Shown: positions 1 to 10,828, counted from the first letter of the stretch. The stretch: DNA of 64,000 bases from Chrysopilus asiliformis (GCA_964034945.1 OZ035960.1:70080994-70144993), one strand, 5' to 3'. Translations and numbers: made by a program. The notes: a model not told the origin generated them from the sequence alone.

Positions 1-102
1 ACACGAAGCATGACGTGGTGCTGATGAGTAGGAAGGTGTCATCCCGACATCATCTGACAGCTTCCAGCTGACAGACGGCAAGTTGAGGTCACCAAGAAGT
101 AA

Positions 103-3100
103 GAGCTCATCGCATGGACCCATATCATCCACACAACCATTTGCGAAAAAAATGTCGTATTAGATTGCCGTGTATTACCGAACTTGACCGAAGAAATGAT
201 CTTAGGAATCGACTCCTTGGACAAACTAGGTTGGTCCCTTTCTGTAAATCAAGTCCCAGTATTCGATTCTACTCGTGGTGGGAATCCAAATCCTATTAGG
301 ACTGTCACACCGGTCGCCGCCCCCATTCCTTTGGTATCCGGACCATCGGGATCGGGGAGAGGAATCCACTCATCAGTGCCATCCGGGGCGTCTATGAGTG
401 CGAAACCGACCGAGTCTATTGACTTAACAACATCACCACCCTGCCATCTAACTGAGCGACAACAAGCGATGCTCTCTAACATGTTAGAAAAGGAACTCCC
501 ACTGTTCGCCCAGACTGTTGGCCGTACCACTCTGGCATCTCACCATATCCGTATGAAACACGATGAACCGATCAAGCAGAGATATCAGCCGCGTAACCCC
601 GCCATGCAGGCCATCATCAATACCGAAGTAGAGAAGATGATAGCGGAAGGCGTGATATAGCCTTCGATCAGCGCCTATAGTTCCCCGGTCGTCATTGTCA
701 AAAAGAAAAATGGCGCCCACCGATTTTGTATTGACTTTCGCCGTATTAACGAAGCCTCCCTGCCTGACGCATATCCCTTGCCTCACGTGAATCATACTCT
801 CGAAAAATTACGAGCCGCGAAATTTATTTCCACTCTCGACCTCCGCAATGGATACTGGCAAGTTCCCTTAAGTCCGGAGAGTAAACCTTTGACCGCTTTC
901 ACGGTGCCCGGTAGAGGGTTGTTCCAATTTACTGTTATGCCCTTCGGCTTACACTCCGCTCCTAGCACCTTTCAAAGGCTGCTCGATCGTGTGATTGGAC
1001 CAGAAATGGAACCGCATGCGTTCGCCTATCTAGATGACATTATCATCGTAAGCGAAACATTCGATGAACACATGAATCATCTCCGTGAAGTTTTCCAGCG
1101 CCTACGGGATGCGAAACTTAGGCTTAACACAGACAAGTGTGAATTCTGCCGGCCGGAATTACGATATTTAGGACACGTGATAAATAAGGACGGAATAAAT
1201 ACCGACCCCGAGAAAGTTTCAGCCATTTTGAACATACCCCCGCCAAAGAATGTGAAGGAAATTCGCCAATTTATTGGTATGGCTTCCTGGTATCGTAAAT
1301 TCATTCCGAATTTTGCGAAAGTAACCACGCCTCTAACATCTTTACTTAAAAAGAGAGCAGCGTGGAAATGGGGACCCGACGAACACAATGCCTTCAATTT
1401 CCTCAAGCACAGCCTCACGTCTGCGCCCGTTTTGTCCTGCCCAGACTTCAATCACCAATTCGTTCTGCAAACAGACGCAAGCGAAGAGGGGTTAGGAGCC
1501 GTTCTAACACAGACTATCGAAGACTCGGAACGAGTAATCCTTTACGCGAGTAGGACACTGACTAAACCGGAGAAGAATTACTCTGTAGCAGAGAAAGAAT
1601 GCCTGGCAGTGGTCTGGGGTATTCGGAAGATGAAGCCGTATCTCGAAGGATACCATTTCTCTGTAGTGACCGATCATCAAGCGTTGAAATGGCTCAACAC
1701 CATCGAAAGTCCGTCTGGCCGTCTCGCTCGTTGGGCAATCGAATTGCAACAATACGATTTCGACATCCACTATCGTAAAGGCGCTTTCAATAAAGTGGCC
1801 GATGCACTTTCTCGCCAGCCGCAGCCAATTACACCCGAAGACTCTCGGGAGACCGAAGTATTTCTGATCCGTCCCGAACAGTACTGTCCGTGGTATAAAA
1901 CCAAACTTGAAGCCGTAACGAACACACCCGACAGTAATAAAGATTTCAAACTGTTAGACGGAGACCTGTATAAAAATATCCCCGACTCTCTAGGTTTAAA
2001 GGATCCGTCGACTTGTTGGAAACTATGTATTCCACAACCCATGCGGCGAGATTTGATCTCCGAGAACCATGACACGCCTTCCACTGGCCATCTCGGTATA
2101 TCAAAAACCTGCTCTAGAATCTCCCGTCGTTACTATTGGCCAGGAATGTTCCGAGACATCAGCCGTTTTATACGAATGTGCCAAACGTGTCTCAAATATA
2201 AGCCACAACAACTAAAACCGTCCGGAGAAATGCATTGTACCATGCCAGACGGGCTATGGGATATTGTATCTACCGACCTGATAGGCCCTTTGCCGCGCAG
2301 CTCACTTGGATACCATTGGATCATTGTCTTCCAAGATAAGTTTTCCAAATGGGTTGAACTACAGCCTCTCCGTACCGCCACTTCTACCTCCGTCTGTAAA
2401 GCTTTGAAAGAGTGTGTCATATACCGGTTCGGATCCCCGCGCATCCTAATCACAGACAATGGCCGTCAATTTGTCGGTAATCTTTTTCGCAATTTGTTGC
2501 AAGAATCGAACATCTCGCACCGTCGTACCGCACCGTATTCCCCGCAAGCGAACCCAACTGAACGAGTCAACAAAACGCTGGAAACGATGATAGCGTCCTT
2601 TGTTCAGTCAAACCACCGCTCTTGGGATAAACTTTTGGCTGAATTCAAGTACGCCATTAATACTTCTGCCCAAACCTCTACGAAGCAGACCCCCGCGTTC
2701 ATCCTTACTGGTCACGAGTTTAGAGATCCAAATGATCATAACCATACCGTGAACCCGAGAGTAGCTAACAACGACCGTGCTAGCAAACTCAACGAGCTAC
2801 GAGAACTAGTACAAGTGCATTTAGGACAGGCATTTTCCCAACAAAGGCACTATTATAATCTACGACGACGCCCATGGCAACCGAAAATCGGAGACACAGT
2901 CTATCGTCGCGAGAATCCTCTTTCTAAAGCGTCCGAGGCCTTTTGTGCAAAACTGGCTCCAAAATTTTCTGGCCCCTATCGCGTCGCTAAAAGAATATCC
3001 CCCGTCATTTTTGAATTGGTGGACGACACCACAAAGACCAAACTAACGGTACACGTCAAAGACATGAAAACAAGTCCCGTTATCGTCAACGAAACAGATC

Positions 3101-4257
3101 ACGCCACTACGTCGATTAGTCGTATTACAAAGCCTGAACGGTTTCACCATGACAATAGCCCCGACTCTATATCTGGCCAAAGAGATCCTTTTGTCCTTTG
3201 TCATCCCGATCCTTGTATCCAAAATTTTAGTAGGTACAGAAGTCAGTCTAGTCAGAGTCATGGAGCCCAACACTTCGCCGAAGAAGACATCGATCGCAAC
3301 GCAGACGGATCCCACGATCGTTGTCCACAAGGCCGATCTACGACGAGCAACCCAGGTGATCGAGCCATCGAAGCGTCCTCGCCGAGAGAAGGCCACCGCC
3401 AGCAGCTTGATAGGAGTGCGCCGACCAACACAGCCGCCACGCCCGCCAACTACGGTAGCCCCGAAGCAACCACCGCTCGTTCTGGTAACCGAGGAAGCGA
3501 TGTCACAGGTGGACCATGGCCGCTCGTCCACTACCACCGCCCGCGACTCGTCCTGCCAGACCACGGCATGCCTATCCCAGGAAGCGCAGCTGCCCGCTGC
3601 ACCTACGTCGAAGCCAGCCAGAGTAGCCCACGTACGCCGCCAGCATGCAACTTTACCAGCTACGACATCGCCGCCGTCTCTCGCCGTCAGATCGTCGACG
3701 TCATCTCTCCCCGTCAGATCGTCAACGTCATCTCGTCCCGTCGCATCAATCCTGCCGTCTCTTGCCGTCCGTCAGTCACCAGCACCAACCCCGTCCTTCA
3801 CCCCTCAACCGACACCACGAACAGCCCAACCGAGGCGCTCCGAAGTTGCTGCACCGATGTCGTGCCCTTCTCTGAAGCGAAAGGCCACCCCAGAAGTAGG
3901 GACCTCCACGCTGCCGCTGTCATCCACACCCCGTCGATGTCTACCCGCCGAACTGCCGCCTCCGAAACAGGGCCGACAGCCCTGGAAGCCGCCATCTTTG
4001 GAAATGCCGTTTTTCTTCGAAACACCACCACCCTCTCCGATGTTACCAGCCGCCAACAAGCCACCACCTTTCCCGATTCCACCACCTTTCCCGATTCCAC
4101 CACCTTTCCCGATTCCACCACGTTCCCATGCACAGCCCCCTTCCCCCATGTTACCGTTCCATACGCCCTATGTTCCCATGGCACCACGTCCCCATTTGCC
4201 ACCTCCCTGGATGTCACCACGTTTTCGATTTTCACCGATGATGCCTTTCCGATGTAA
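103..4257 (+). pseudogene. pol: Gypsy pol: protease end, RT, RNase H, integrase; one amber stop
   Basis: One frame is open from 103 to 4257 apart from a TAG at 658-660. It starts inside the protease (ILGIDSLDKLGW at about 202-237). RT follows with LDLRNGYWQ, MPFGL and the catalytic YLDD at about 1027-1038. RNase H shows TDAS near 1470. Integrase has an H2C2 zinc finger near 2070-2200, then the catalytic residues in STDLIG (~2268), ITDNG (~2449) and PTER (~2554), and a GPY/F-like C-terminal segment near 2970. The amber stop falls between protease and RT, just before the conserved SSPVVIVKKKNG stretch, so it looks like a point mutation of one codon rather than a programmed signal. After about 3120 the frame runs on as Ser/Thr/Pro-rich sequence that may be non-functional overlap with the ORF in the next frame. 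A TAA at 100-102 precedes the frame. The copy is probably inactive but little decayed. Confidence 0.85.
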
Positions 4258-4270
4258 GGGGGGGATGTAA
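3149..4270 (+). CDS. Proline-rich ORF overlapping the end of Gypsy pol
   Basis: A 373-codon ORF from ATG lies in a different frame from pol and overlaps its last 1.1 kb. It opens with a hydrophobic stretch (EILLSFVIPILVSKILVG, residues ~12-29) that could be a signal anchor. A basic, Ser/Thr/Pro-rich middle follows (KRPRREKA near residue 73). The end is very proline-rich, with three PPPFPI repeats of 15 bp near 4070-4115, and the stop lies inside the polypurine tract. Its position matches that of an env or third ORF in some Gypsy lineages. I see no furin site, fusion peptide or Cys pattern that would identify an envelope protein. The region is GC-rich, so long open frames can arise by chance, and the pol frame is open too. 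Which frame is translated is unresolved; function unknown. Confidence 0.4.
   Translation: MTIAPTLYLAKEILLSFVIPILVSKILVGTEVSLVRVMEPNTSPKKTSIATQTDPTIVVHKADLRRATQVIEPSKRPRREKATASSLIGVRRPTQPPRPPTTVAPKQPPLVLVTEEAMSQVDHGRSSTTTARDSSCQTTACLSQEAQLPAAPTSKPARVAHVRRQHATLPATTSPPSLAVRSSTSSLPVRSSTSSRPVASILPSLAVRQSPAPTPSFTPQPTPRTAQPRRSEVAAPMSCPSLKRKATPEVGTSTLPLSSTPRRCLPAELPPPKQGRQPWKPPSLEMPFFFETPPPSPMLPAANKPPPFPIPPPFPIPPPFPIPPRSHAQPPSPMLPFHTPYVPMAPRPHLPPPWMSPRFRFSPMMPFRCKGGM
4255..4265 (+). other. Polypurine tract of Gypsy element
   Basis: A purine run (AAGGGGGGGA type) sits directly before a TG dinucleotide that opens the LTR, the expected primer position for plus-strand DNA synthesis. The stop codon of the overlapping proline-rich ORF lies at its end. 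Confidence 0.7.
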
Positions 4271-4834
4271 TGAAGTACAAATGTAATAGGATGTAATGAA
4301 GTATAAATGTAGTGGAGTTCGATTAATGGAGTATTAATACAGTCGAATTCAATAAACGAAGCAGAAACTCTAAACAACTTTTTCCCATATAAAATTTGTC
4401 CTTCGGTCATAATTCGCACATGGACTACAAAATCCGAGTATATAAGGCAAAAATGGGACTTCTCCATCAACGAGCCTTCAGCTCTAGGGTTTTAGCTTAA
4501 TGCATGCCTTTTGCCGTAGCGTAGCTTTGCCGTCTTATGTTGAGACAATTTTGTTAATAATAATAGATTTTTTGCCGATAAAATATATTTTTGCCAATAA
4601 TATTAAAATTTAAATTTTAAACTTTGCCGATAATATTAACTAAATTAAACATTTTTATAAAGTAAATTTATTTTGAACTAACATTTACAAACAGACATTT
4701 TTTAAACTAACAAATAAAAATAAAGTTTTTCTTTGAACCATTGCCGATAAGTTTTTTCGTTTGTGACCCCCCTTTCCTTTGGCCCCCCCATTTTCTCCAC
4801 TCAGCTACCTGGGCCGACAAAAAGTGTCGTTACA
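4266..4834 (+). repeat. 3' LTR of the Gypsy element
   Basis: It begins TGTAATGA after the polypurine tract and the proposed end is TCGTTACA, giving a nearly perfect 8-bp inverted terminal repeat. It contains short repeated TGTAATGAAGTA units at the start, a TATA-like ATATAAGG at about 4439 and AATAAA near 4351. The right edge is inferred from the inverted repeat only. Confidence 0.6.
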
Positions 4835-5376
4835 ATCTGGGTTCATAATTTCCCTTATCTAAAAATACCAATTAAATTTTTTTTATTGGTTTCTCTTAAT
4901 AAGTTTTTACCAAAATAAAAAACAATTTTTAGTCCTCAAATATATTTAAAATAAATAAAACTATAATTTACAATTCAGTCAAAATCAGTTTTGTCAGGTA
5001 AAAAAAATAACTCCAACCATGATTTTAATATTGTTTACTGTATTTTCCGCGCACATTTCCACAAGATCCCATATGGTTTTCTAGGTGTCAAAATGTGTCT
5101 TCTATCAGGTAAAAAATGTTTCAGCTTAACGGCGCTTAGCGGCCATTGTTGATTTTCAATATTTATACAAATTTTTTATGAAAATTAATGTACTTTACTA
5201 AATATATCACAATTAAGCCCAAGGTCAACACATCTGGTTCCTTTTTTCCCCATTTTAAAGCTAATTCTAACAGTTTGTAAGTTTAGGTGGAAAGATAAGG
5301 AAATGGTAGCTTTTTAAAGTTCATAAAAAATATTGAAAATCAATAAATCTATTTCGAGTTTTAAAAAAAAGCAAGG
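4835..5376. other. AT-rich non-coding stretch
   Basis: No ORF, terminal repeat or RNA gene is recognisable between the Gypsy LTR and the next dispersed repeat. It holds A/T runs only. Confidence 0.6.
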
Positions 5377-5480
5377 TGTCTGTCTCGTAGAGACGGCCAG
5401 AAGACGTGGATCCGCCTACAACGATCGCCAATAGATCTTTAAGTAAGAAATTTTAGTGAAAAGGAAACTAAAGAAACAAT
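5377..5480 (+). repeat. Dispersed repeat A, copy 1
   Basis: The block starts TGTCTGTCTCGTAGAGACGG, which folds as GTCTC-GTA-GAGAC, followed by a GACGTGG motif. Close copies lie at 46893 and 50032. At 46893 the same bases form the exact left edge of a TG...CA element. Copy 1 is followed by different DNA after about 5480. Confidence 0.7.
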
Positions 5481-5863
5481 TTGATTGACCGTAATGTTAC
5501 GGGATTTGACTTTCCGTTTGGTGAATTTTGGCATCTTGTACCTAAAAATCAAATTTCACTTGCAACACAACGAACAATGTTTAATAGGGCATTTTCATAA
5601 ATGTACTCGGAACTTACGCAAATTGCACAAAACATTTTCTTCGTAAACTAAACGAATAACAAGTAAACTAAACGAATAACATAAACTGGGTTATTTATTA
5701 AGAAAAATCTTTTGTGTTATTTTTTAATCAAAAATCTTTTTTTGCAGAACTTGAATTTATAAAAACGCCCATAGATAAAAAACAAATAAAAATAAAATAA
5801 AATTACACGATAAAAGCAACGAAGCAATTTCAATTTAGAGCAACTAAAAACAGTGTTCAAAAC

Positions 5864-6100
5864 CATGGCCGAATTATACAAGGTCTGTTTGACAGCTCAG
5901 TTGCTTCTGGCTCTGACGTCATCGGCAAGAAATTCTTATACGATTCAATGGGAATTTTCCCTTTTTATATGAAATATTATTGAAATTAGCGCACACACAA
6001 TCAACATTAGAAAGAATGCACCGATATTTCTTGCCGATGACGTAGCAAAATGGTGGCTGTTAAAAAGCAACCAGCAGACCTGTGTTTAATTCGGCCATGC
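5864..6100. mobile_element. MITE with imperfect ~75-bp terminal inverted repeats
   Basis: CATGGCCGAATTA at 5864 is mirrored by TTAATTCGGCCATG ending at 6100. Further in, TGACGTCATCGGCAAGAAAT is mirrored by ATTTCTTGCCGATGACGTA. There is no coding capacity in about 237 bp. Because CATG is self-complementary, the target duplication (AT or CATG) is ambiguous. Confidence 0.65.
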
Positions 6101-6189
6101 GATCGATGCACATTTTTCCTTCTCCCCCCAAGTTAAGATCGAAATTGTTTCTCTTTAAGTTTTCCGCTCTTGTTCAAAGCGGTTTGTAT

Positions 6190-7027
6190 CAGGGTTGGGA
6201 CTTTAGTCCCTATGTACTAGATCTAGTACCTTTTTGACTCATTTAGTACCCTAGTACCACAGCCCATGAATCTGGTACCTTTTCATGGTTTATATAAAAT
6301 ATGATTTTATCTGTGTGACGATTGTGATCTAGCTACAATTGTGATCTATTCTTTGTCTCCTTATTTCGATGTCTAAGGCAGTCTGTCATTATCAGCTAGC
6401 CATCGTATTAACATTTAGTAATTAATTCCTATTTTGTTTAATAAATAAGTTATATTTAAATGCGTGTTTTATTTTGAAGTTATAACAATCTGAATTTAAA
6501 GCTCCCTTTAAAAATACATCACTTTTCTATGTATTAGAAAAAAAAGTACTTTTTTAAATGATCCCGCCACAACTCTTTAATTAAAGACTACTGAATTCGT
6601 CTTATTAAGGGAGATATGAAAATCAATCGTAGGCCACGGAAATATGATTTATATTAGCAATAGCTCAAAATACTTCTCGAAATTTAAGTTTTTAGATGGA
6701 GTTTATACAAAAATTTAAAGTTGAAATAAAAGCGAAAATTTAAAATAATACATCTAGACAATTTTTATTGGTTTTTAGGAGTTTTTCTAGAGTATTTTTT
6801 GACCGAGAACGGTTATATTTACAGCGCAAAAGTCAATGCATATGGGTTAAGGACTTTTTTTCTACAATTACGAGATTCAGATTTTTCTTGACTCCTATGT
6901 AATAAGCATGAAAAATGATTTTGGTTGCACGATAGTTAAAAAAATAATCTAGTACCACATTATCTCAATCTAGTACCCTTTTTGGGCAAAAATAGTACCT
7001 TTTACACATCCTCAAGTCCCAACCCTG
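6190..7027. mobile_element. Non-autonomous hAT element (838 bp)
   Basis: Terminal inverted repeats CAGGGTTGGGACTT are exact at both ends. The element is flanked by a perfect 8-bp duplication GTTTGTAT (6182-6189 and 7028-7035), the hAT signature. Removing it and one duplication restores a stretch that matches the family C copy near 47620-47700. It holds many GTACC and TAGTACC motifs near both ends and no ORF. Confidence 0.9.
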
Positions 7028-7379
7028 GTTTGTATGCTTTGCATAAAAATGAATGAAAGGTTCGAGCGATGGCTGCTGTTGGGTATGATGCACACACACA
7101 TATAAGTATGCATTTCATTAGTAAGAGAGCGATATCTCGGTCTCAGCATTAAAGTTGCGTTCTCAAAGCAAAATAAAACCATAATTTTTTCTCGTTCTTT
7201 GGAGCGTTTTACTGAAATTCTGAATTTCGTTTTCTCGAGAGTGATTTTTATTTTCAATTTTTTTCAATTCCTCCAAAGCGAATTGAACCGAAATAATATG
7301 AATAGCCAGAATCAGAACAACCCATTTAGAGAAGAGAAACAATCAAGTTCTATATGAGATTCAATACACACAAAGAAAG

Positions 7380-7494
7380 CATAAAAAGAGTATACATGTG
7401 AAATCTGTACTGCAAGCAGCAGACACAGCATAACAGCGGCAGTGAAAATTTAGATTTTGCTTTTTAAAAACATAATTGAACATAGTTTAACATA
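7380..7494 (+). repeat. Repeat family C, left piece of copy 1
   Basis: The stretch matches 47810-47930 (same strand) and 29600-29703 and 43580-43690 (opposite strand). It is cut at 7494 by the Penelope insertion and resumes at 9987. The flanking family C material from 6101 to 7380 is partly inverted relative to the copy near 47500. Confidence 0.75.
7482..7494. repeat. 13-bp target-site duplication, left
   Basis: ATAGTTTAACATA here is repeated exactly at 9987-9999, on either side of the Penelope palindrome. Confidence 0.85.
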
Positions 7495-7583
7495 TTATTA
7501 ATTCACAAATATCTTGGGGTTTCTCGGTCTAATTATTGAAAAATTTTTAGATTACTTCATATAATCTTTATTGCGCCTCTACG

Positions 7584-7612
7584 TTTCGCCTGCTGTCGCT
7601 AGGCATCCTCAG
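7584..7612 (-). ncRNA. Hammerhead-like core, left arm
   Basis: Exact mirror of the motif at 9834-9862 in the other arm; the same limits apply. Confidence 0.3.
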
Positions 7613-7823
7613 GAGGTCTTAACTGTTATAAAACTTTTTAATGATTAAGCTTCCAAAATGTTTAACAAAAATCACCTTTTTCACAATAATAACTTTTACA
7701 AATCGATATCAAGCAATAATAAATTAAATAAATTAACATAAATTAACAGAAAATCGAGGTCTACTCTCGTCCAAATGGTCAAATAAACTAACTTTAATAA
7801 AAGCTTAAATTTTTTTTGTATTG

Positions 7824-8714
7824 TTATTGTAATAAAGCACAATAAACGTCGTTCACATTGTCAATATCTGTCCTTTTATTGATGCTATTTTTGGACCTAC
7901 AAATTTCTAACGCTTCAAGAGTCATTCTTTTGTAATAATGATTCTCTTTGTGCAAAATTTTTACCCTATCATAATTAGGAATATGGTTTTTGTTGACACA
8001 GTGTTCTGCTAATGCAGTTTTTTGGCCAGATTTTGACTTTATGTCTGATTTATGTCCCGAAATTCTATTTTTTAGACATTGACCTGTTGTGCCTATATAT
8101 ACAGCAGAACAACTTTCATTTTTGTTACCCTCACAAGGAATCTCATACACCACGTTGGATTTCATGTCTCTTTTAACTTTATCTTTGAGCTTTGTAAAGC
8201 ATCTATTAAGTGTAATAGAGGGTTTAAAAGCTACAGAAAGCGAAGGATTAGATTTTTTCAAAATATTACCAATGTTTTCAGAGAGACCTGGTATATAACG
8301 TAGGCTTCTGTAACTCCTTGTGGTGTCAACATTATCATCTGTTGTTCTGTTATCTCTATCCGTGACTTGTTTATTTATTACATTTCTTATAACCGTTTCT
8401 ATAATTTTTCTAGGATACCCATTATTTAGAAGAATGTTCTTTACTTGTGTTATGTTTTTACTATGGAATTTTTCATGACTTAATGTAAGTACTTTCGAAA
8501 CGAAATTTCTCGCCGTATTTATTTTAATATGCTTCGGATGGTAGGAGAGAAAGCTGAGCATTCTCCCCGACGCCATATTTTTTTGATACCAATCCGTGAT
8601 CAACAAATCTCTCTCCCTTATCACCTTCACATCGAGATAGGGTAACATTCCCTTCTCTTCAATCTCCACGGTGAACTGAAGTTTATGGTGAAAATCATTT
8701 AAAGCATTGAGCAC
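7824..8714 (-). pseudogene. Penelope-like protein, RT end plus GIY-YIG endonuclease (left copy)
   Basis: A 296-codon reading frame lacks the RT fingers and palm. It begins in the RT thumb region (LNALNDFHHKLQF ... GMLPYLDVKVIRE) and runs through a linker into a GIY-YIG endonuclease region. There VVYEIPCEGN is followed by AVYIGTTGQCLKNRISGH, then EHCVNKNHIPN and an EALEI helix, as in Penelope-like endonucleases. The protein is identical to that of the right copy. The first codon is GTG because the spacer interrupts the match there, so there is no natural start; this is a 5'-truncated retrocopy. In the family the protein performs target-primed reverse transcription with nicking by the endonuclease; this fragment could at most supply the endonuclease. 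Confidence 0.85.
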
Positions 8715-8731
8715 GTGAGAAAACAGAAACT

Positions 8732-9622
8732 ATGCTCAATGCTTTAAATGATTTTCACCATAAACTTCAGTTCACCGTGGAGATTGAAGAGAAGGGAATG
8801 TTACCCTATCTCGATGTGAAGGTGATAAGGGAGAGAGATTTGTTGATCACGGATTGGTATCAAAAAAATATGGCGTCGGGGAGAATGCTCAGCTTTCTCT
8901 CCTACCATCCGAAGCATATTAAAATAAATACGGCGAGAAATTTCGTTTCGAAAGTACTTACATTAAGTCATGAAAAATTCCATAGTAAAAACATAACACA
9001 AGTAAAGAACATTCTTCTAAATAATGGGTATCCTAGAAAAATTATAGAAACGGTTATAAGAAATGTAATAAATAAACAAGTCACGGATAGAGATAACAGA
9101 ACAACAGATGATAATGTTGACACCACAAGGAGTTACAGAAGCCTACGTTATATACCAGGTCTCTCTGAAAACATTGGTAATATTTTGAAAAAATCTAATC
9201 CTTCGCTTTCTGTAGCTTTTAAACCCTCTATTACACTTAATAGATGCTTTACAAAGCTCAAAGATAAAGTTAAAAGAGACATGAAATCCAACGTGGTGTA
9301 TGAGATTCCTTGTGAGGGTAACAAAAATGAAAGTTGTTCTGCTGTATATATAGGCACAACAGGTCAATGTCTAAAAAATAGAATTTCGGGACATAAATCA
9401 GACATAAAGTCAAAATCTGGCCAAAAAACTGCATTAGCAGAACACTGTGTCAACAAAAACCATATTCCTAATTATGATAGGGTAAAAATTTTGCACAAAG
9501 AGAATCATTATTACAAAAGAATGACTCTTGAAGCGTTAGAAATTTGTAGGTCCAAAAATAGCATCAATAAAAGGACAGATATTGACAATGTGAACGACGT
9601 TTATTGTGCTTTATTACAATAA
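8732..9622 (+). pseudogene. Penelope-like protein, RT end plus GIY-YIG endonuclease (right copy)
   Basis: Same 296-residue product as the minus-strand copy at 7824-8714, with the RT thumb at residues ~1-110 and the GIY-YIG domain at ~190-285. An ATG happens to occur at 8732 because of the spacer sequence, but homology shows that the real protein would extend far upstream through the RT domain. The frame ends with TAA at 9620-9622, and a 3' untranslated region with the conserved hammerhead-like motif follows. Sequence identity between copies suggests the duplication is recent or arose during a single insertion. Confidence 0.85.
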
Positions 9623-9833
9623 CAATACAAAAAAAATTTAAGCTTTTATTAAAGTTAGTTTATTTGACCATTTGGACGAGAGTAGACCTCGATTTTCTGT
9701 TAATTTATGTTAATTTATTTAATTTATTATTGCTTGATATCGATTTGTAAAAGTTATTATTGTGAAAAAGGTGATTTTTGTTAAACATTTTGGAAGCTTA
9801 ATCATTAAAAAGTTTTATAACAGTTAAGACCTC

Positions 9834-9862
9834 CTGAGGATGCCTAGCGACAGCAGGCGAAA
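9834..9862 (+). ncRNA. Hammerhead-like core, right arm
   Basis: CTGAGGA (9834-9840) fits the hammerhead core CUGANGA. A short stem GCC/GGC (9842-9844 with 9856-9858) leads to GAAA (9859-9862). Penelope-like elements are known to carry minimal hammerhead motifs. Stem III and the cleavage triplet are not obvious here, so activity is uncertain. Confidence 0.35.
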
Positions 9863-9986
9863 CGTAGAGGCGCAATAAAGATTATATGAAGTAATCTAAA
9901 AATTTTTCAATAATTAGACCGAGAAACCCCAAGATATTTGTGAATTAATAAAACATCCAGCGGTCAAGAATAAACACAAAAAATGG

Positions 9987-10170
9987 ATAGTTTAACATAA
10001 CAAAATACCCTATACAATGCTTTAATGTAGCCCTCATCTTATAACACAGGTTTTGTTCAGATATCACCACAAACTATCGAGTTTCATCGATTGCAAATTT
10101 GTTATCATGGCAGCAAGCCGATTTTCTAATTTGTACCCCCATTACCAAAATCCAAGACGTATCCACGTCA
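9987..10170 (+). repeat. Repeat family C, right piece of copy 1
   Basis: It resumes the repeat broken at 7494 and matches 47915-48100. It ends CCACGTCA, the same right edge as the element at 46893-48100. The first 13 bases are the second copy of the Penelope target duplication. Confidence 0.75.
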
Positions 10171-10299
10171 AAAACATTGTGTTTGGACATTTGGAGTACC
10201 ATTATTTGACAAAATATCCAATAACTTCAAACGGATCTACAGCACCTACAATTTATCGTTTTGACAAATTCAAAAGTCACATTTTTTAAATTATGTCCG

Positions 10300-10536
10300 C
10301 TCACAAGACCTATTGGCCGCATAGTGCCCCGTTTTCCCAAATTATAAAAATAACGTTTGTGTTATCCTTACAGGACCTTTCGTTTCGAATTTTTAAAATC
10401 TAACGTAGCTAAAAATCTGCTCCTGGCTGTGCGGATCATCAAAAACCGCGAAAAAATCGGTCGAGTAGTTTTTGAGTTTATTAATCTCATATACCTACAT
10501 ACATACCAACATCCATTTTTTTATATATAGATAGAA
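10300..10536 (-). repeat. Helitron/DINE-like 5' block, truncated
   Basis: On the minus strand it reads TCTATCTATATATAAAAAAA and on into the conserved AAACTCAAAAACTACT ... GACCGATTTT block and a TCCTGTAAGGATAACA motif, matching 17951-18120. No 3' end (CTAG with hairpin) is found to its left, so it is a fragment. Confidence 0.6.
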
Positions 10537-10828
10537 AAAAGTACTTTCTTTTACTAAAAACTAGGCACAATTTTTGGAATTTTTGTTGTCAATGCGTTGT
10601 TTTTGTCGAATACCATCCATACGCTATCCAACAGTGCAGTTTAGGACTTTTTAGAAGCTTAATTTCCGTCTGGGGTATTATAAAACATGTGTTGATCGAT
10701 TAATCGATTATTAATGACGATTAAATCCAAAATCTTTTAAAAATATTTCGAATATTCGATTTATTAATTTTATTGCCATCTCTAAAACTGAGGTTCGTCC
10801 AAAGTCAGTCAATTAGTTGAAAAAGAAA

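Larger units (their letters stand above)
1..4834 (+). mobile_element. Ty3/Gypsy LTR retrotransposon, 5' part outside window
   Basis: A long pol reading frame with protease end, reverse transcriptase, RNase H and integrase in Gypsy order is followed by a polypurine tract and a TG...CA-bounded 3' LTR. gag, primer-binding site and 5' LTR would lie left of base 1. The coding part is more GC-rich than the flanking DNA. Target-site duplication cannot be tested without the 5' LTR. Confidence 0.9.
7495..9986. mobile_element. Penelope-like element, palindromic head-to-head dimer
   Basis: Two 5'-truncated copies face away from each other. The arms 7496-8713 and 8733-9950 (1,218 bp each) look identical and are separated by a 19-bp spacer; all paired coordinates sum to 17446, so there are no indels between arms. 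A 13-bp duplication flanks the whole unit, so the palindrome entered as one piece. The right end has a 36-bp tail (9951-9986) absent on the left. Confidence 0.9.

Noticed and set aside
3043..3564. 173-codon minus-strand ORF and others across 3258-4280
   Set aside because: The GC-rich pol/proline-rich region is open in several frames; the antisense ones have low-complexity Gly/Val products and no known domain.
8079..8303. Plus-strand ORFs inside the left Penelope copy (and the mirror at 9143-9367)
   Set aside because: Antisense to the Penelope protein; no independent support.
5377..10170. Treating 5377-10170 as one intact TG...CA element with later insertions
   Set aside because: The flanking 5-mers differ and the middle block is inverted relative to 46893-48100, so only the ends can be claimed.
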